Of a stretch of DNA of 64,000 nt, positions 34,699 to 43,333 are shown piece after piece. The notes under the pieces are model-generated. The model did no database searches. It was not told the DNA's origin and saw only the letters and a list, made by a program, of their open reading frames with translations. Within the stretch, counting starts at the first letter, position 1, and each line of letters begins with the position of its first letter. The position numbers and the translations under genes were made by a program. This stretch comes from Psychrobacillus sp042945595 (GTDB lineage: Bacteria; Bacillota; Bacilli; Bacillales_A; Planococcaceae), in the NCBI RefSeq assembly GCF_042945595.1, contig NZ_CP168493.1, positions 3,348,001-3,412,000 on the forward strand, given 5' to 3'.

Positions 34699-34908
34699 TT
34701 ATGCAATGTATAAACCTTCTTTTGGTCTATCACAATCAGAACGATCGTTTTTTTCTGCAGCATATGTAGATTGACGAGAATAAGTTGCATTTCCAGAAGC
34801 ATAAATATCAATTGCTTCTGAATTAGCAGGAGTCCATGACCAATCTGATACATTGATTTTTTCATCAGTAGATGGCTTTTCTAAAAACCTTGTCGCGAAT
34901 ACCTTCAT
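34699..34908 (-). CDS. Unrecognised small protein, 69 aa
   Basis: A very strong AAAGGAGGTGA ribosome-binding site lies just before the ATG. The product is soluble and polar (MKVFATRFLEKPSTDEKIN ..., SDWSWTPANSEAID, ATYSRQSTYAAEKND) without membrane segments or Cys pairs. The combination of a good start signal and a normal amino-acid mix argues for a real gene, but I recognise no family. Confidence 0.55.
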   Translation of the reverse strand: MKVFATRFLEKPSTDEKINVSDWSWTPANSEAIDIYASGNATYSRQSTYAAEKNDRSDCDRPKEGLYIA

Positions 34909-35164
34909 ACTTTATTCACCTCCTTTTGTTGTGAATGAATAATTTACCATTCTGCTATTGTTTCCGAAATTGGCATATTAGTTAAATCTTAGTTCTATAA
35001 AGCACTTATTTACGGATATGTCGGATATCGATTTTGATATTTATAATTTAACCACGAATTTGCTTTGAACTTTTAACACGTCCCCTAGTGTCACGAACAA
35101 TTCATACACTACACCGAGTTACGCATTAATTGCGTGTATCACAACATGAAGTGACCTCACTCTA

Positions 35165-35244
35165 TTAACGGTCAGTATTTTTTCTATCCGGTCGTATTTT
35201 TTATTATCCGGTCATAAATATCCCTATCCAGTCAAAGAACGAAA
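35165..35244 (+). repeat. 20-nt tandem TATCCGGTC repeat, locus 1
   Basis: Four units with GTC starting at 35171, 35191, 35211 and 35231, an exact 20-nt period: TTAACGGTCAGTATTTTTTC, TATCCGGTCGTATTTTTTAT, TATCCGGTCATAAATATCCC, TATCCAGTCAAAGAACGAAA. It lies immediately past the terminator of the HD-GYP gene and reads towards that gene. Confidence 0.8.
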
Positions 35245-35272
35245 AAAGGACACCCTTATAAAGAGTGTCTTG
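35242..35272 (-). terminator. Terminator-like hairpin of the HD-GYP gene
   Basis: GACACCCTT and AAGAGTGTC arms; on the minus strand followed by CTTTTTTC. Confidence 0.65.
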
Positions 35273-35361
35273 AATATACGACCAAATTTTTACTTTATTC
35301 TAAAGAATTAATGTTTTACTATGTTAAATCATTTTACTACTTCGTATATTATTTTAGAAAC

Positions 35362-36468
35362 TTAAATCAATGCATCCGCCATCACAATTTCAAGCGTCCA
35401 GTTTTCCTTTGCTCCTAAATTAATTTCATATGGACTCACATTTTCATTTTCTTCATTCTTAATAATGCGAATTTCAGGACGCCCCGCTGCCTGGTAGTTA
35501 TATTGAGTGACGATTCCTGTTCGACCATCGTTTAATGTTACGGTTAAGCCTGGTGGATAGATGGCGATACACCCTTTAAATAAGTTGACTTGAACAGGAT
35601 CGAACTGAGTGCCACTTCCGGCATTCAGTATTTCGAGTCCTTTATGAGGCATTACACCCGACCTGAATGATCTTGGGTTTGTTACGGCATCAAAGACATC
35701 GGCAACACTGATGATTTTCGCATATTTATGAATTTCATCTCCCTTTAATCCTCTTGGATATCCCATTCCATCAATTCTTTCGTGGTGCTGCAACGCACAG
35801 TGAGCAACTGGTAATGGGATTTCATGTATTTTACGGAGTGTATCGAAGCCCTTTCCACAATGTTGTTTGACTAGGTCATATTCCTCTTTCGTTAAATCCC
35901 CCGGCTTATTTAATAGATCTAGCGGAATATGCACTTTTCCTAAATCATGTAACATTGCCCCCAATCCGATTTCTTCAATATTCTTAAGAGGCAATCCATT
36001 TTCGAGAGCTAGCTGACAAGCATATATAGAAACGTTTAACGAATGATTGAACACATAATTTTCATGTACTTTTGTAGAAGCTAGTAAATTCAATGCATTT
36101 TGATTTTCCGTTAGCGACGCCAGTATATCCTTGAATACTTTTTGAAAGCCCCGTATTGCCCTACCTGATTTCATCATCCCTTGAATATTTGAGTTTGAAT
36201 TGCTTAAATCCATTAATGTTTGGAACCCTTCAGTAATCGTATTTAAGGCTTCCATACGTAACTCTTCTGGTATGGACTCAATGATCTCTATTCCTTCAGA
36301 TACTTCATCTTCTATGTAAACAGTTGTAACATTATATTTCTGCAACTTAGGGATGATACGATCTATTAGTTCTGCTCCCTTTGCTAAAAGAATTTTACCT
36401 TTTTCATTATATATCGGTTTACCCAGTATCATTCCTGGCTGCAATTTATCAATTTTTACTAAACGCAT
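35362..36468 (-). CDS. HD-GYP-domain phosphodiesterase, 368 aa
   Basis: Probable cyclic-di-GMP phosphodiesterase. An N-terminal domain (1-120) of the type common in Bacillales (MRLVKIDKLQPGMILGKPIY) precedes the HD-GYP catalytic domain: HSLNVSIYA (about 142), HD at 174-175 (MLHDLGKVHIP), HHERIDGMGYPRG (229-241, with Gly-Tyr-Pro at 236-238) and DVFDAVTNPRSFRSGV. A C-terminal domain of about 80 residues (GLTVTLNDGRTGIV ...) follows, as in many Bacillales members. No membrane segment, so cytosolic. Single gene. Confidence 0.92.
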   Translation of the reverse strand: MRLVKIDKLQPGMILGKPIYNEKGKILLAKGAELIDRIIPKLQKYNVTTVYIEDEVSEGIEIIESIPEELRMEALNTITEGFQTLMDLSNSNSNIQGMMKSGRAIRGFQKVFKDILASLTENQNALNLLASTKVHENYVFNHSLNVSIYACQLALENGLPLKNIEEIGLGAMLHDLGKVHIPLDLLNKPGDLTKEEYDLVKQHCGKGFDTLRKIHEIPLPVAHCALQHHERIDGMGYPRGLKGDEIHKYAKIISVADVFDAVTNPRSFRSGVMPHKGLEILNAGSGTQFDPVQVNLFKGCIAIYPPGLTVTLNDGRTGIVTQYNYQAAGRPEIRIIKNEENENVSPYEINLGAKENWTLEIVMADALI

Positions 36469-37270
36469 TTTACAATTGCCCCCATTCTAAGTGCAATGGG
36501 TCAATTGCACTTGTAGTTGATGTCATACTCATACTAAAGGTATTAACTATATATAGAACTATTATATTATAAATGCAGGCAGAAGAGAATAGTCGTGATC
36601 ATACGGTAGTTGTTCAAAGGTCAGATATCTAGAATAGAATTCAAACAATTAAAACATAGGGTTATAAATTATTACGGACTGTGACTCTTTCATTTATTAT
36701 CCCGCTTTAAAAGTTAAAGAAGACAAGGAGGTATATGGACTTGATGGAACAAAGCGTGGCTTATTTAAACGTCTACCTGGAAAAAATTTACTTACCCGAC
36801 TTGAACCGTACTTAAATTGAAGGCTGTAATTGAATTTTCATTTATCTGGTCTTTTGTTGAATAAATTTTTTTTTATGTTTTGATATAATCATTCAACATA
36901 TGTCAAGAAAATACCTTATTTTAACCACTTCCCAGAGTCTGACACTGGGAAAAAGGGGCTACTACGATTTTCTAAATCTTAAATCATACTATATTCCTTC
37001 CTTATAATTTTTACGCTACGTCAGGAGCAAACGAGGGGTAATTATTATTTTGGATAAAGTTGTATCAGAATTCTCAATTAATTAATCTTTTGTTGTAATC
37101 ATCCTATAATTAGTACAGAAATAACATCATGGCTTGGACATCCATTTATAGAGAAGGATGGGCAAACAATCCCAAATTCATTTTCACCTCGAGAGAAACC
37201 TAATATTTCATGGATGCCCCAGAAGAAACCCACTCTTTTCATCCACGAAAAATCCCCAACATATTAAAAA
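36469..37270. other. Gene-poor, decayed region
   Basis: No intact gene. It includes a coding remnant at 36668-36820 and a TCTGACACTGGGAA segment near 36936, similar to TCTGACACCGGGAA near 38735, so it carries repeat debris. The region leads into a broken Rpn-type gene. Confidence 0.45.
36668..36820 (+). pseudogene. C-terminal gene fragment, 50 codons
   Basis: An open frame with no start codon reads DCDSFIYYPALKVKEDKEVY and then GLDGTKRGLFKRLPGKNLL to a stop. The composition is protein-like. A perfect AAGGAGGT inside it precedes an ATG (36735) in another frame giving a 26-residue peptide; either could be the real one. No family is recognised. Confidence 0.3.
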
Positions 37271-38130
37271 CACGAACAATTATTCAAGCAACTAATCAGC
37301 AACTTTTTTGAAGAATTTTTTTATACCTTTTTTCCAGAGGTGCACCAGTTTGTCGATTTTACGGCAGTGAAACAGTTATCCGAAGAAGTCTTTACAGATT
37401 TAAATGATGGAAAAACGCGAAGACTAGACATTTTAATGGAGACGAAAATTAGAGGCGGTGAAACAGCTATTATTGTTTATATCGAGCCGCAAAGTTCTTA
37501 TCAATCGGATTTCAACGAGAGAATGTTTCAATATTACAGTTTGTTATATAATAAGCTTAAAAAACCGATCATGCCGATTACCGTCTTTTCAAACGACGAA
37601 AACAGGAATACAAAAGAAGAATTTACGAATGCTTTCCCTGATCTTCATGTGCTGACATTCCGATATAAAAAACTGGAACTCCGTCAAAAGGATTGACGAG
37701 CATATATTATGGCGGATAATCCTGCAACTGCCACATTGATCAGTAAGATGGGCTATACCGAAAAAGAAAAAGTGCAAGTGAAAATTGCATTTTTACAAAT
37801 GCTTGTGCGTATGAAGCTAAATCCAGCTCAGTCGGAATTAATCAACGGCTTTTTTGAATACTACTTAAAACTAGATGAAAAAGAGAAGGAAGAACTTCTG
37901 AAACAGATTAACCAATTGGATAATGCGAAGAGTTTTTTAACTGCCTAATTCTTGGAGAGATAAAGGGGGAAAGAAGGAAGAGAAGAAAGGAGACTTGCTG
38001 AAAAAGAGGATATTGTTCGTAAATCTTTGATAGAATATGTTGATGTAGATTTCATTGCTAAAATAACTGGATTATCAGTCGAACGTGTCCTTGAAATAAA
38101 AGAGGAAAACAGCTTGTATGGTGGTACAAC
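37271..38130 (+). pseudogene. Rpn-family (YhgA-like) nuclease/transposase pseudogene
   Basis: Rpn proteins are PD-(D/E)XK-type nucleases that promote recombination. The pieces, in order, are QLFKQLISNFFEEFF (near 37282) without a start codon; the nuclease core at 37340-37696 (RRLDILMETK, IIVYIEPQSSYQSDFNERMFQ); an in-frame TGA at 37694 where TGG (KDWRAYI) is expected; then MADNPATATLISKMGYTEKE to a stop at 37948; and, after frameshifts, ERRLAEKEDIVRKSLIEYVD and FIAKITGLSVERVLEIKEEN to about 38130. At least one nonsense codon and two frameshifts make it dead. The E/xQ core motif itself is preserved, so decay may be recent. Confidence 0.8.
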
Positions 38131-38169
38131 CCTTGAAACATATGGATCAACTAGACAACGGACCGATGT

Positions 38170-38200
38170 AAAAAGGAGAGCGCTATGGCACTCTCCTTTT
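38170..38200. terminator. Terminator of yqeY
   Basis: AAAAAGGAGAG and CTCTCCTTTT arms around a 10-nt loop, overlapping the yqeY stop codon. Confidence 0.8.
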
Positions 38201-38624
38201 AAATCAAACTTTTTACAACTTTTGACATGATGGATCCATCTGCTTTTCCAGTAAGTAACGGCTTTGCGATTTTCATCGCATCCCCCATGTTCATACCTTT
38301 AGCAATTCCAGCCTCTGTCAGAGCCGCCACTATTTCTTCTTCACTTAGTTGCTTTGGTAAGAAGCTTTTTAGTAATAATAGTTTTGCTTCCTCTTTTTCC
38401 ATTAAGTCTTCACGATTCGCTTTTTGGGCACCTTCTAACGCTTGATTGGTTTGTTTAATTTCACGATTCACGATAGCAGTTTCTTCTTCTGGTGTAAGAG
38501 TGGAACCTTTTTCTTTTTCTGCATTATCAAGTGCTGATTTTACAAGCGTCAGTACCCCTTTGGCAAGCACGTCCTTCTCTCTCATCGCACGTTTTAGTTC
38601 TTCAAATACGATTGTTTTTAACAT
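38199..38624 (-). CDS. yqeY: GatB/YqeY-domain protein, 141 aa
   Basis: Small helical protein related to the tRNA-binding tail of GatB. MLKTIVFEELKRAMREKDVLAKGVLTLVKSAL opens it, with EETAIVNREIKQTNQALE in the middle and LTGKADGSIMSKVVKSLI at the end, all typical of YqeY. The ATG at 38624 is set by AAAGGAGA; a longer frame exists upstream but lacks a start signal. The function is unproven; a role with tRNA or charged-tRNA quality is suspected. It normally follows rpsU; here it stands alone. Confidence 0.9.
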   Translation of the reverse strand: MLKTIVFEELKRAMREKDVLAKGVLTLVKSALDNAEKEKGSTLTPEEETAIVNREIKQTNQALEGAQKANREDLMEKEEAKLLLLKSFLPKQLSEEEIVAALTEAGIAKGMNMGDAMKIAKPLLTGKADGSIMSKVVKSLI

Positions 38625-38771
38625 AGTATTGAATCTCCTTTCTTCTCTTTTATTTTGATACGCGGTTTGTCGAATTAATGCGTTGCATTCATTATACCTT
38701 AATACTGGTAACTCTGGGTTAGGAACAAGTGAATCTGACACCGGGAAAAAACGAATAATTTAATCCATTTT

Positions 38772-38806
38772 AAAAAAAAGGATAGCTCAATTCTGAGCTA
38801 CCCTCT
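38772..38806 (-). terminator. Terminator of the MBL-excalibur gene
   Basis: On the minus strand GGGTAGCTCA and TGAGCTATCC arms, then TTTTTTTTAAA. Confidence 0.85.
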
Positions 38807-38817
38807 AATTTTTTTAA

Positions 38818-40095
38818 TTATTTTTCACATGCCCAGCCATCATTGTCGCGGTCCATTTTGGATTGGTAGGCTGTATGACTTTTAGGAACTCCATTTGGAT
38901 ATACTTTTCTCAATTCAGTGCAATTGCTAAATACTATTTGTGCCTTTGGTGGTGCTGGTTTAGATGTAACGACACCTGTTCCGCTACCTGTCCACGGTTT
39001 TGCGGATACGGAATAAGTTAAGCCATTTGTAGATACGGTAATACTTCCAGATTCAGCAGTTGAGTAAATTTTAGATCCTACATTTTTCAGCCTACTGACT
39101 ACAGCTGCGTGTGGATGCCCGTATGAATTATCTTTTCCGTAGCTTAATATCGTAACTTGCGGCTTCACTCTTTGAATGAAAGCATTGGAGCTACTCGTAT
39201 CTGATCCGTGATGACCTGCTTTTAGTACGGTTGATTGCACATTAAACTTCTTGTACATTTGTTCTTCCATATTCGCTCCAGCATCACCAGTCAAGAGGAA
39301 CGAGACTTGGCCGTATGTTACTTTTAAAACAATGGAAGCGTCATTAGTATCGCTCGCATTTTCGTTTGCGTTTAAAACAGTAATATCAATATTTTCATCG
39401 AGTGAAATCTTATCTCCAATTTTAGGAACTTTGTATTTAATATTTTTATCTCCTACTAAGGTTAATAGTTCTGCGTATGTTTGAGTTGTATGTGCTTTTC
39501 CGCTATTGATAAATGTACCAACACTATATGAATGTAAAACATCCACTAACCCACCAATATGATCCGCATCTGGATGAGTAGCTACTACATAATCCAGTTT
39601 ACGAACCCCTTTTGAAGATAAGAAGCTTACGACATGACTTCCCTTTTTACCGCCGTCAACTAGCATTGTTTTACCGTTAGCTGTTTTGATTAGTATGGAA
39701 TCTCCTTGTCCAACATCAATAAAGTGGACTTCTAATGGGATTTTACTCACCATATTTAATAGAGCCAGTTTACTTTTCGAAGGTGTTTCATATTTAATAG
39801 AAGAACCCTTCTTGACAAATTGTCCTCCACCGAGTCCATATAAGCCACCATTCGTGCTTTTATAAGAGTAAACTCTATATTCTTCGCCTTTTTTAAGTGA
39901 GCGAGCACTTTTCAAGCTTTGGTCTAGAAGATTGGTATTGCTTAATATGGTTACCTTGCCGATTTGGCCTTTCTTCAACTCTGTTTTTCCCCACATAACT
40001 TTTGCTATATCAGCATTAGCATTTATTGTATTAACTGAAATTAAAGTAAATACGAAAACAAAAACGAGGAACACTTTAAACCATTTATTCTTCAC
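38818..40095 (-). CDS. Secreted metallo-beta-lactamase-fold protein with excalibur domain, 425 aa
   Basis: A signal peptide (MKNKWFKVFLVFVFVFTLIS ..., cleavage near residue 28) precedes a domain of about 80 residues (KVMWGKTELKKGQIGKVTIL ... YRVYSYKS) shared with the next gene. A ComEC-type metallo-beta-lactamase domain follows (about 121-360): HFIDVGQGDSILI, THPDADHIGG (173-182), LLTGDAGANME, KAGHHGSDTS. The last 37 residues are an excalibur domain (FSNCTELRKVYPNG ... DRDNDGWACE), a Ca-binding DxDxDG motif. The catalytic fold matches ComEC-like nucleases; an extracellular DNA-degrading or processing role is plausible. Confidence 0.88.
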   Translation of the reverse strand: MKNKWFKVFLVFVFVFTLISVNTINANADIAKVMWGKTELKKGQIGKVTILSNTNLLDQSLKSARSLKKGEEYRVYSYKSTNGGLYGLGGGQFVKKGSSIKYETPSKSKLALLNMVSKIPLEVHFIDVGQGDSILIKTANGKTMLVDGGKKGSHVVSFLSSKGVRKLDYVVATHPDADHIGGLVDVLHSYSVGTFINSGKAHTTQTYAELLTLVGDKNIKYKVPKIGDKISLDENIDITVLNANENASDTNDASIVLKVTYGQVSFLLTGDAGANMEEQMYKKFNVQSTVLKAGHHGSDTSSSNAFIQRVKPQVTILSYGKDNSYGHPHAAVVSRLKNVGSKIYSTAESGSITVSTNGLTYSVSAKPWTGSGTGVVTSKPAPPKAQIVFSNCTELRKVYPNGVPKSHTAYQSKMDRDNDGWACEK

Positions 40096-40145
40096 TTGTT
40101 ACACTCCCAACTAATCTAAAGCACACTAAGATAAATATTCTGGAC

Positions 40146-40706
40146 TTAATTTCGTTCACATGCCCAACCGTCATTATCTCTGTCATGTTTAGATGCATAC
40201 GCTGGATGACCTTTTTTTACGCCGTTAGAATAATATTTATTCATTTCAGTACAGTTTTGAAAGCTAGTAGGTGCTCCTGGAATAACTTCTAAACCATTGC
40301 CTTCGTTTGGTTGTGTTGGTTTCGAAGTCGGTTGTGGGTTTTCACTTACTTGTTTCAATAGAGCTAGTTTTGCTTTAGATGGTGTTTCATACTTCACTTT
40401 AGCTACATCTTTTTGTACAAAACTTCCTCCACCTACTCCGTATAGGCCATTGTGTTGACTTTTGTAACTATACACACGATATTCTTCGCCTTTTTTCATG
40501 GAACGAACGACTGATAATGAACCATTGCTTTCTATCTTAACTAGCTTTGTATCCGCTAATATGGTTGCTTTTCCAATTTGACCAAGTTTTAGTTCTGTTT
40601 TACCCCACATTACCTTAGTTGCTGCATCTGCAAAAGATGCGTTTGCTACAGTAAAACTGCACGCTAACACAATTAATAAAAATACTTTAATAAATTTCGT
40701 AAACAT
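40146..40706 (-). CDS. Secreted excalibur-domain protein, 186 aa
   Basis: Paralogue of the neighbouring 38818-40095 protein without its metallo-beta-lactamase core. Signal peptide (MFTKFIKVFLLIVLACSFTV ANA), the same KVMWGKTELKLGQIGKATIL domain, a short Pro-rich linker (QPTSKPTQPNEGN) and the C-terminal excalibur motif (FQNCTEMNKYYSNG ... DRDNDGWACE). The two genes share orientation, 50 bp apart, so one arose from the other by duplication and loss or gain of the core. Function unknown; likely a wall-associated calcium-binding protein. Confidence 0.85.
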   Translation of the reverse strand: MFTKFIKVFLLIVLACSFTVANASFADAATKVMWGKTELKLGQIGKATILADTKLVKIESNGSLSVVRSMKKGEEYRVYSYKSQHNGLYGVGGGSFVQKDVAKVKYETPSKAKLALLKQVSENPQPTSKPTQPNEGNGLEVIPGAPTSFQNCTEMNKYYSNGVKKGHPAYASKHDRDNDGWACERN

Positions 40707-40816
40707 TGCATTTCCTCCAATTCTATACTTTTACATTTTACATACAGTAATTGGATAATGATAGACTCCAAAATATTCCAAATTAAAACAAACCAATTTC
40801 TTGTTTGGACCATAAA

Positions 40817-41860
40817 TTACTCGCCGCTAATGGTTACAACCCTATTCGTTTCTGCTGCTTCTATAATACCTAATATGACCCTGAGCGCCGCAATTGCATC
40901 ATTCCCTGTTACTAGTGGAGGGTAATCAAGTCGGACACATTCGATAAAGGCATCGATTACTCCGCTGTTTGTTTGGCTATCATTTGTTTGAATGCTTTCT
41001 AGTTGATATTGTACCTTCTCCCCATCTCTTGTAATCACTTCTAACTGATATAAATCACTATGATATATTTTCAAAATACCTTTTTCGCAGTAGATAATTG
41101 TACTATTATCTTCTTCGCCATAATACGTCCAAGAAAAAGAAGCAGTACCTATTCTTCCTTTTTTCGTTTTTAAACTACATACGATGTTATCGCAAACTTC
41201 AATTAGTTCGCCCTTTTCATTGACTTTGTCAAGTGCTCCTTGAAAAGCACTTACTTGCTCTATTTCGTCATCCAATAAGTAGTGTAATAAATCAACTTTA
41301 TGGATTCCCAAATCTCCAGCAACACCTAGTCCTGACCGCTCTTTTTGAAAGAACCATGTCGAGTTCGATTTATTTATACCCCATTGTTCTGGTCCAGCAT
41401 GTCCAAAAGTCGTTCTAAAAGTCAGCACCCTACCAAGTTCTTCACTACCTATGATTTCTTTCGCTTTTCGATGAGCCCATGTAAATCGTTGATTGTGAGC
41501 GACCATTAGTTTTTTACCAGATTCCTTTTGGGCATAGAGTATTTCTTTCGCATGATCAATTGTTAGAGATATAGGTTTTTCACATAGCACATGTTTCCCA
41601 TGAAGCAATGCTTTTGCAGAAAATATGTAATGATTCTCATTCGAAGAACAATCGCTAATTAATTGGACAGTAGGATCTGCAAGTAATTCATCTACACTTT
41701 TTGCGACCATACCATCAAACATGGCCGCTAACGCTTCTGCACGTTCAAGATTTCTGTCATAAAAAACAATTTCGTCTACAAATGGATTCGCTTTATATTC
41801 TGGAGCATGACGTAATTTAGCAATAGAGCCACATCCAATAATTCCAACTTTTAACCCCAT
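40817..41860 (-). CDS. Gfo/Idh/MocA-family oxidoreductase, 347 aa
   Basis: NAD(P)-dependent sugar-type dehydrogenase. The N-terminal Rossmann domain has GIIGCGSIAKLRHAPEY (about 6-22) and the CEKPI motif (about 93-97, with the catalytic Lys); the C-terminal alpha/beta domain contains the D-L-G-I-H-K-V-D segment (about 178-185). The substrate is probably an inositol or sugar derivative but cannot be told from one gene. It stands alone with its own start signal and no sugar transporter next to it. Confidence 0.9.
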   Translation of the reverse strand: MGLKVGIIGCGSIAKLRHAPEYKANPFVDEIVFYDRNLERAEALAAMFDGMVAKSVDELLADPTVQLISDCSSNENHYIFSAKALLHGKHVLCEKPISLTIDHAKEILYAQKESGKKLMVAHNQRFTWAHRKAKEIIGSEELGRVLTFRTTFGHAGPEQWGINKSNSTWFFQKERSGLGVAGDLGIHKVDLLHYLLDDEIEQVSAFQGALDKVNEKGELIEVCDNIVCSLKTKKGRIGTASFSWTYYGEEDNSTIIYCEKGILKIYHSDLYQLEVITRDGEKVQYQLESIQTNDSQTNSGVIDAFIECVRLDYPPLVTGNDAIAALRVILGIIEAAETNRVVTISGE

Positions 41861-41996
41861 ATGATCACTTCCTATTCTCTTTTTGGAATACTCAAATGAC
41901 GAATTATTTATTACTTTCTGTAAGCAAACATCACCAAACTTAATTAGTTATTATACTCATTTAAAGCCAAATAAATGAACTGATGTCCCAATTAAA

Positions 41997-42038
41997 AATA
42001 AACATAGTCATTTCATCTTTAAATGACCATGTTTATTT
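41997..42038 (-). terminator. Terminator of the hemolysin-III gene
   Basis: AATAAACATAGTCATTT and AAATGACCATGTTTATT arms with a 7-nt loop. Confidence 0.85.
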
Positions 42039-42090
42039 AAACTTAATTGATTTCTTGAATTTTTTCATCTAGGATTCACTTTTATATTCG

Positions 42091-42729
42091 TTATGCCAAC
42101 AGTGTCATCACTGCAAAGAAATGTAGCACGGACGCTGCGAGTACAAATATATGCCATACTGCATGATGATAAGTAAAGCCCCGCCACACATAAAAAATCG
42201 CACCAACTGTATAGAGAACACCGCCGACTGCTAGCAAAACTAACCCCTGTGTAGACAAATTCATCACAAGTGGACTCCATGCAAACACTATTAGCCAGCC
42301 CATCAATACGTATAACAATGTCGATGTATGTAAGAAACGCTTCACAAAATAAGCCTTAAAAACCGTACCAGCAATTGCAAGCCCCCATACAATCCCAAAC
42401 AATGTCCAACCAAGTGTCCCTTTTACTGCGAGAAATAAAAAAGGGGTATACGTCCCGGCTATAAAAAAGTAGATGGAGGAGTGATCCATAATCTCAAACA
42501 AATCTTTTGCTCTACCCGCCGGAAGCCCATGGACTAGTGTGGACGATATATACAAAAGCAGCATGGTTGTCCCAAACAACGTAAAACTTACCACATGCCA
42601 TACAGTTCCCCGTGTTACAGATGACACGATTAAAATGACAAGTGCTGTCACACTTAAAAGAGCACCAATGCCATGAATAATCGCATTTGCTATTTCTTCA
42701 CGCTTCGAAAATATATGCGTGTTGCTCAT
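42091..42729 (-). CDS. Hemolysin-III / PAQR-family membrane protein, 212 aa
   Basis: Seven membrane segments. Conserved family residues: EEIANAIIHGIGAL (about 11-24), SSTLVHGLPAGRAKDLFEIMDHSSIYFFIAGTYTP (about 62-96, with the Ser, Asp and His of the PAQR metal site) and the late HHAVWHIFVLAASVLHFFA histidines. Named hemolysin III in Bacillus cereus; relatives (TrhA/YqfA) affect membrane-lipid state. Single gene with its own terminator. Confidence 0.92.
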   Translation of the reverse strand: MSNTHIFSKREEIANAIIHGIGALLSVTALVILIVSSVTRGTVWHVVSFTLFGTTMLLLYISSTLVHGLPAGRAKDLFEIMDHSSIYFFIAGTYTPFLFLAVKGTLGWTLFGIVWGLAIAGTVFKAYFVKRFLHTSTLLYVLMGWLIVFAWSPLVMNLSTQGLVLLAVGGVLYTVGAIFYVWRGFTYHHAVWHIFVLAASVLHFFAVMTLLA

Positions 42730-42827
42730 ATTTTTTCATCCCTATCTGAAAATCTCTTTGCTCTTATATTATCGTATAAGTTTATTCAAATAAAAGCAGA
42801 AGCCTTGTAAAAGATCCAAAATGTTTT

Positions 42828-42887
42828 TATCCGGTCGTAAATATTTCTATCCGGACATATCGCTTTTTATGCAAGTCCATAATGCGT
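42828..42887 (+). repeat. 20-nt tandem TATCCGGTC repeat, locus 2
   Basis: Three units starting at 42828, 42848 and 42868: TATCCGGTCGTAAATATTTC, TATCCGGACATATCGCTTTT and a worn TATGCAAGTCC. The first is nearly the same as a unit at 35205. The array directly adjoins the cold-shock gene's terminator and reads towards that gene. Confidence 0.75.
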
Positions 42888-42896
42888 ATTATGGAC

Positions 42897-42935
42897 AAAA
42901 AAAAGAGACACCCATAATGGGTGTCTCTTTTTTTT
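42897..42935 (-). terminator. Terminator of the cold-shock gene
   Basis: Perfect AGAGACACCCAT / ATGGGTGTCTCT stem with T8 on one side and A7 on the other. Confidence 0.92.
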
Positions 42936-42963
42936 GGTTAAACATTTATTTAATTTCTAGGAA

Positions 42964-43164
42964 TTAAAGTTTTGTAATGTTAACTGCTTGTGGTCCGCGG
43001 TTACCTTCTTCAACTTCAAATTCAACTTTTTGACCTTCGTCAAGTGATTTGAAACCGTCACCTTGAATAGCTGAGAAGTGAGCGAATACGTCGTTTCCGC
43101 CTTCTACTTCGATAAATCCAAAACCTTTTTCTGCGTTAAACCATTTTACTGTACCTTGTGTCAT
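42964..43164 (-). CDS. Cold-shock protein, 66 aa
   Basis: CspA-type OB fold with both RNA-binding motifs (KGFGFIEV and DVFAHFSAI) and the usual ending GPQAVNITKL. RNA chaperone induced by cold. GGAGG ribosome-binding site. A long leader with a 16-bp inverted repeat lies upstream. Confidence 0.97.
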   Translation of the reverse strand: MTQGTVKWFNAEKGFGFIEVEGGNDVFAHFSAIQGDGFKSLDEGQKVEFEVEEGNRGPQAVNITKL

Positions 43165-43194
43165 TTAAAAAACCTCCATTTTTGTGAATAAAAA

Positions 43195-43254
43195 AATTCA
43201 CATATTACAACAAGTACCGAACAAATCACGATTACTCATTGTAATATGTGAATT
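43195..43254 (-). promoter_or_regulatory. 16-bp inverted repeat in the cold-shock leader
   Basis: AATTCACATATTACAA and TTGTAATATGTGAATT, perfect arms around a 28-nt loop, 31 bp before the csp start. If transcribed it would form a stable leader hairpin; temperature-dependent folding of csp leaders is known in other bacteria. Confidence 0.55.
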
Positions 43255-43333
43255 CATTGTTTCTAGTTAAGCAATTTAATTATTATCCTTACTATATAAC
43301 AGTATTATACATTTGTCTAGTAAAGTGCATTAA

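Larger units (their letters stand above)
34909..35361. other. Gene-free region with 20-nt repeat array and terminator
   Basis: Holds the TATCCGGTC array (35165-35244) and the hairpin at 35242-35272. No other gene or RNA is recognised in the left 250 bp. Confidence 0.5.
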
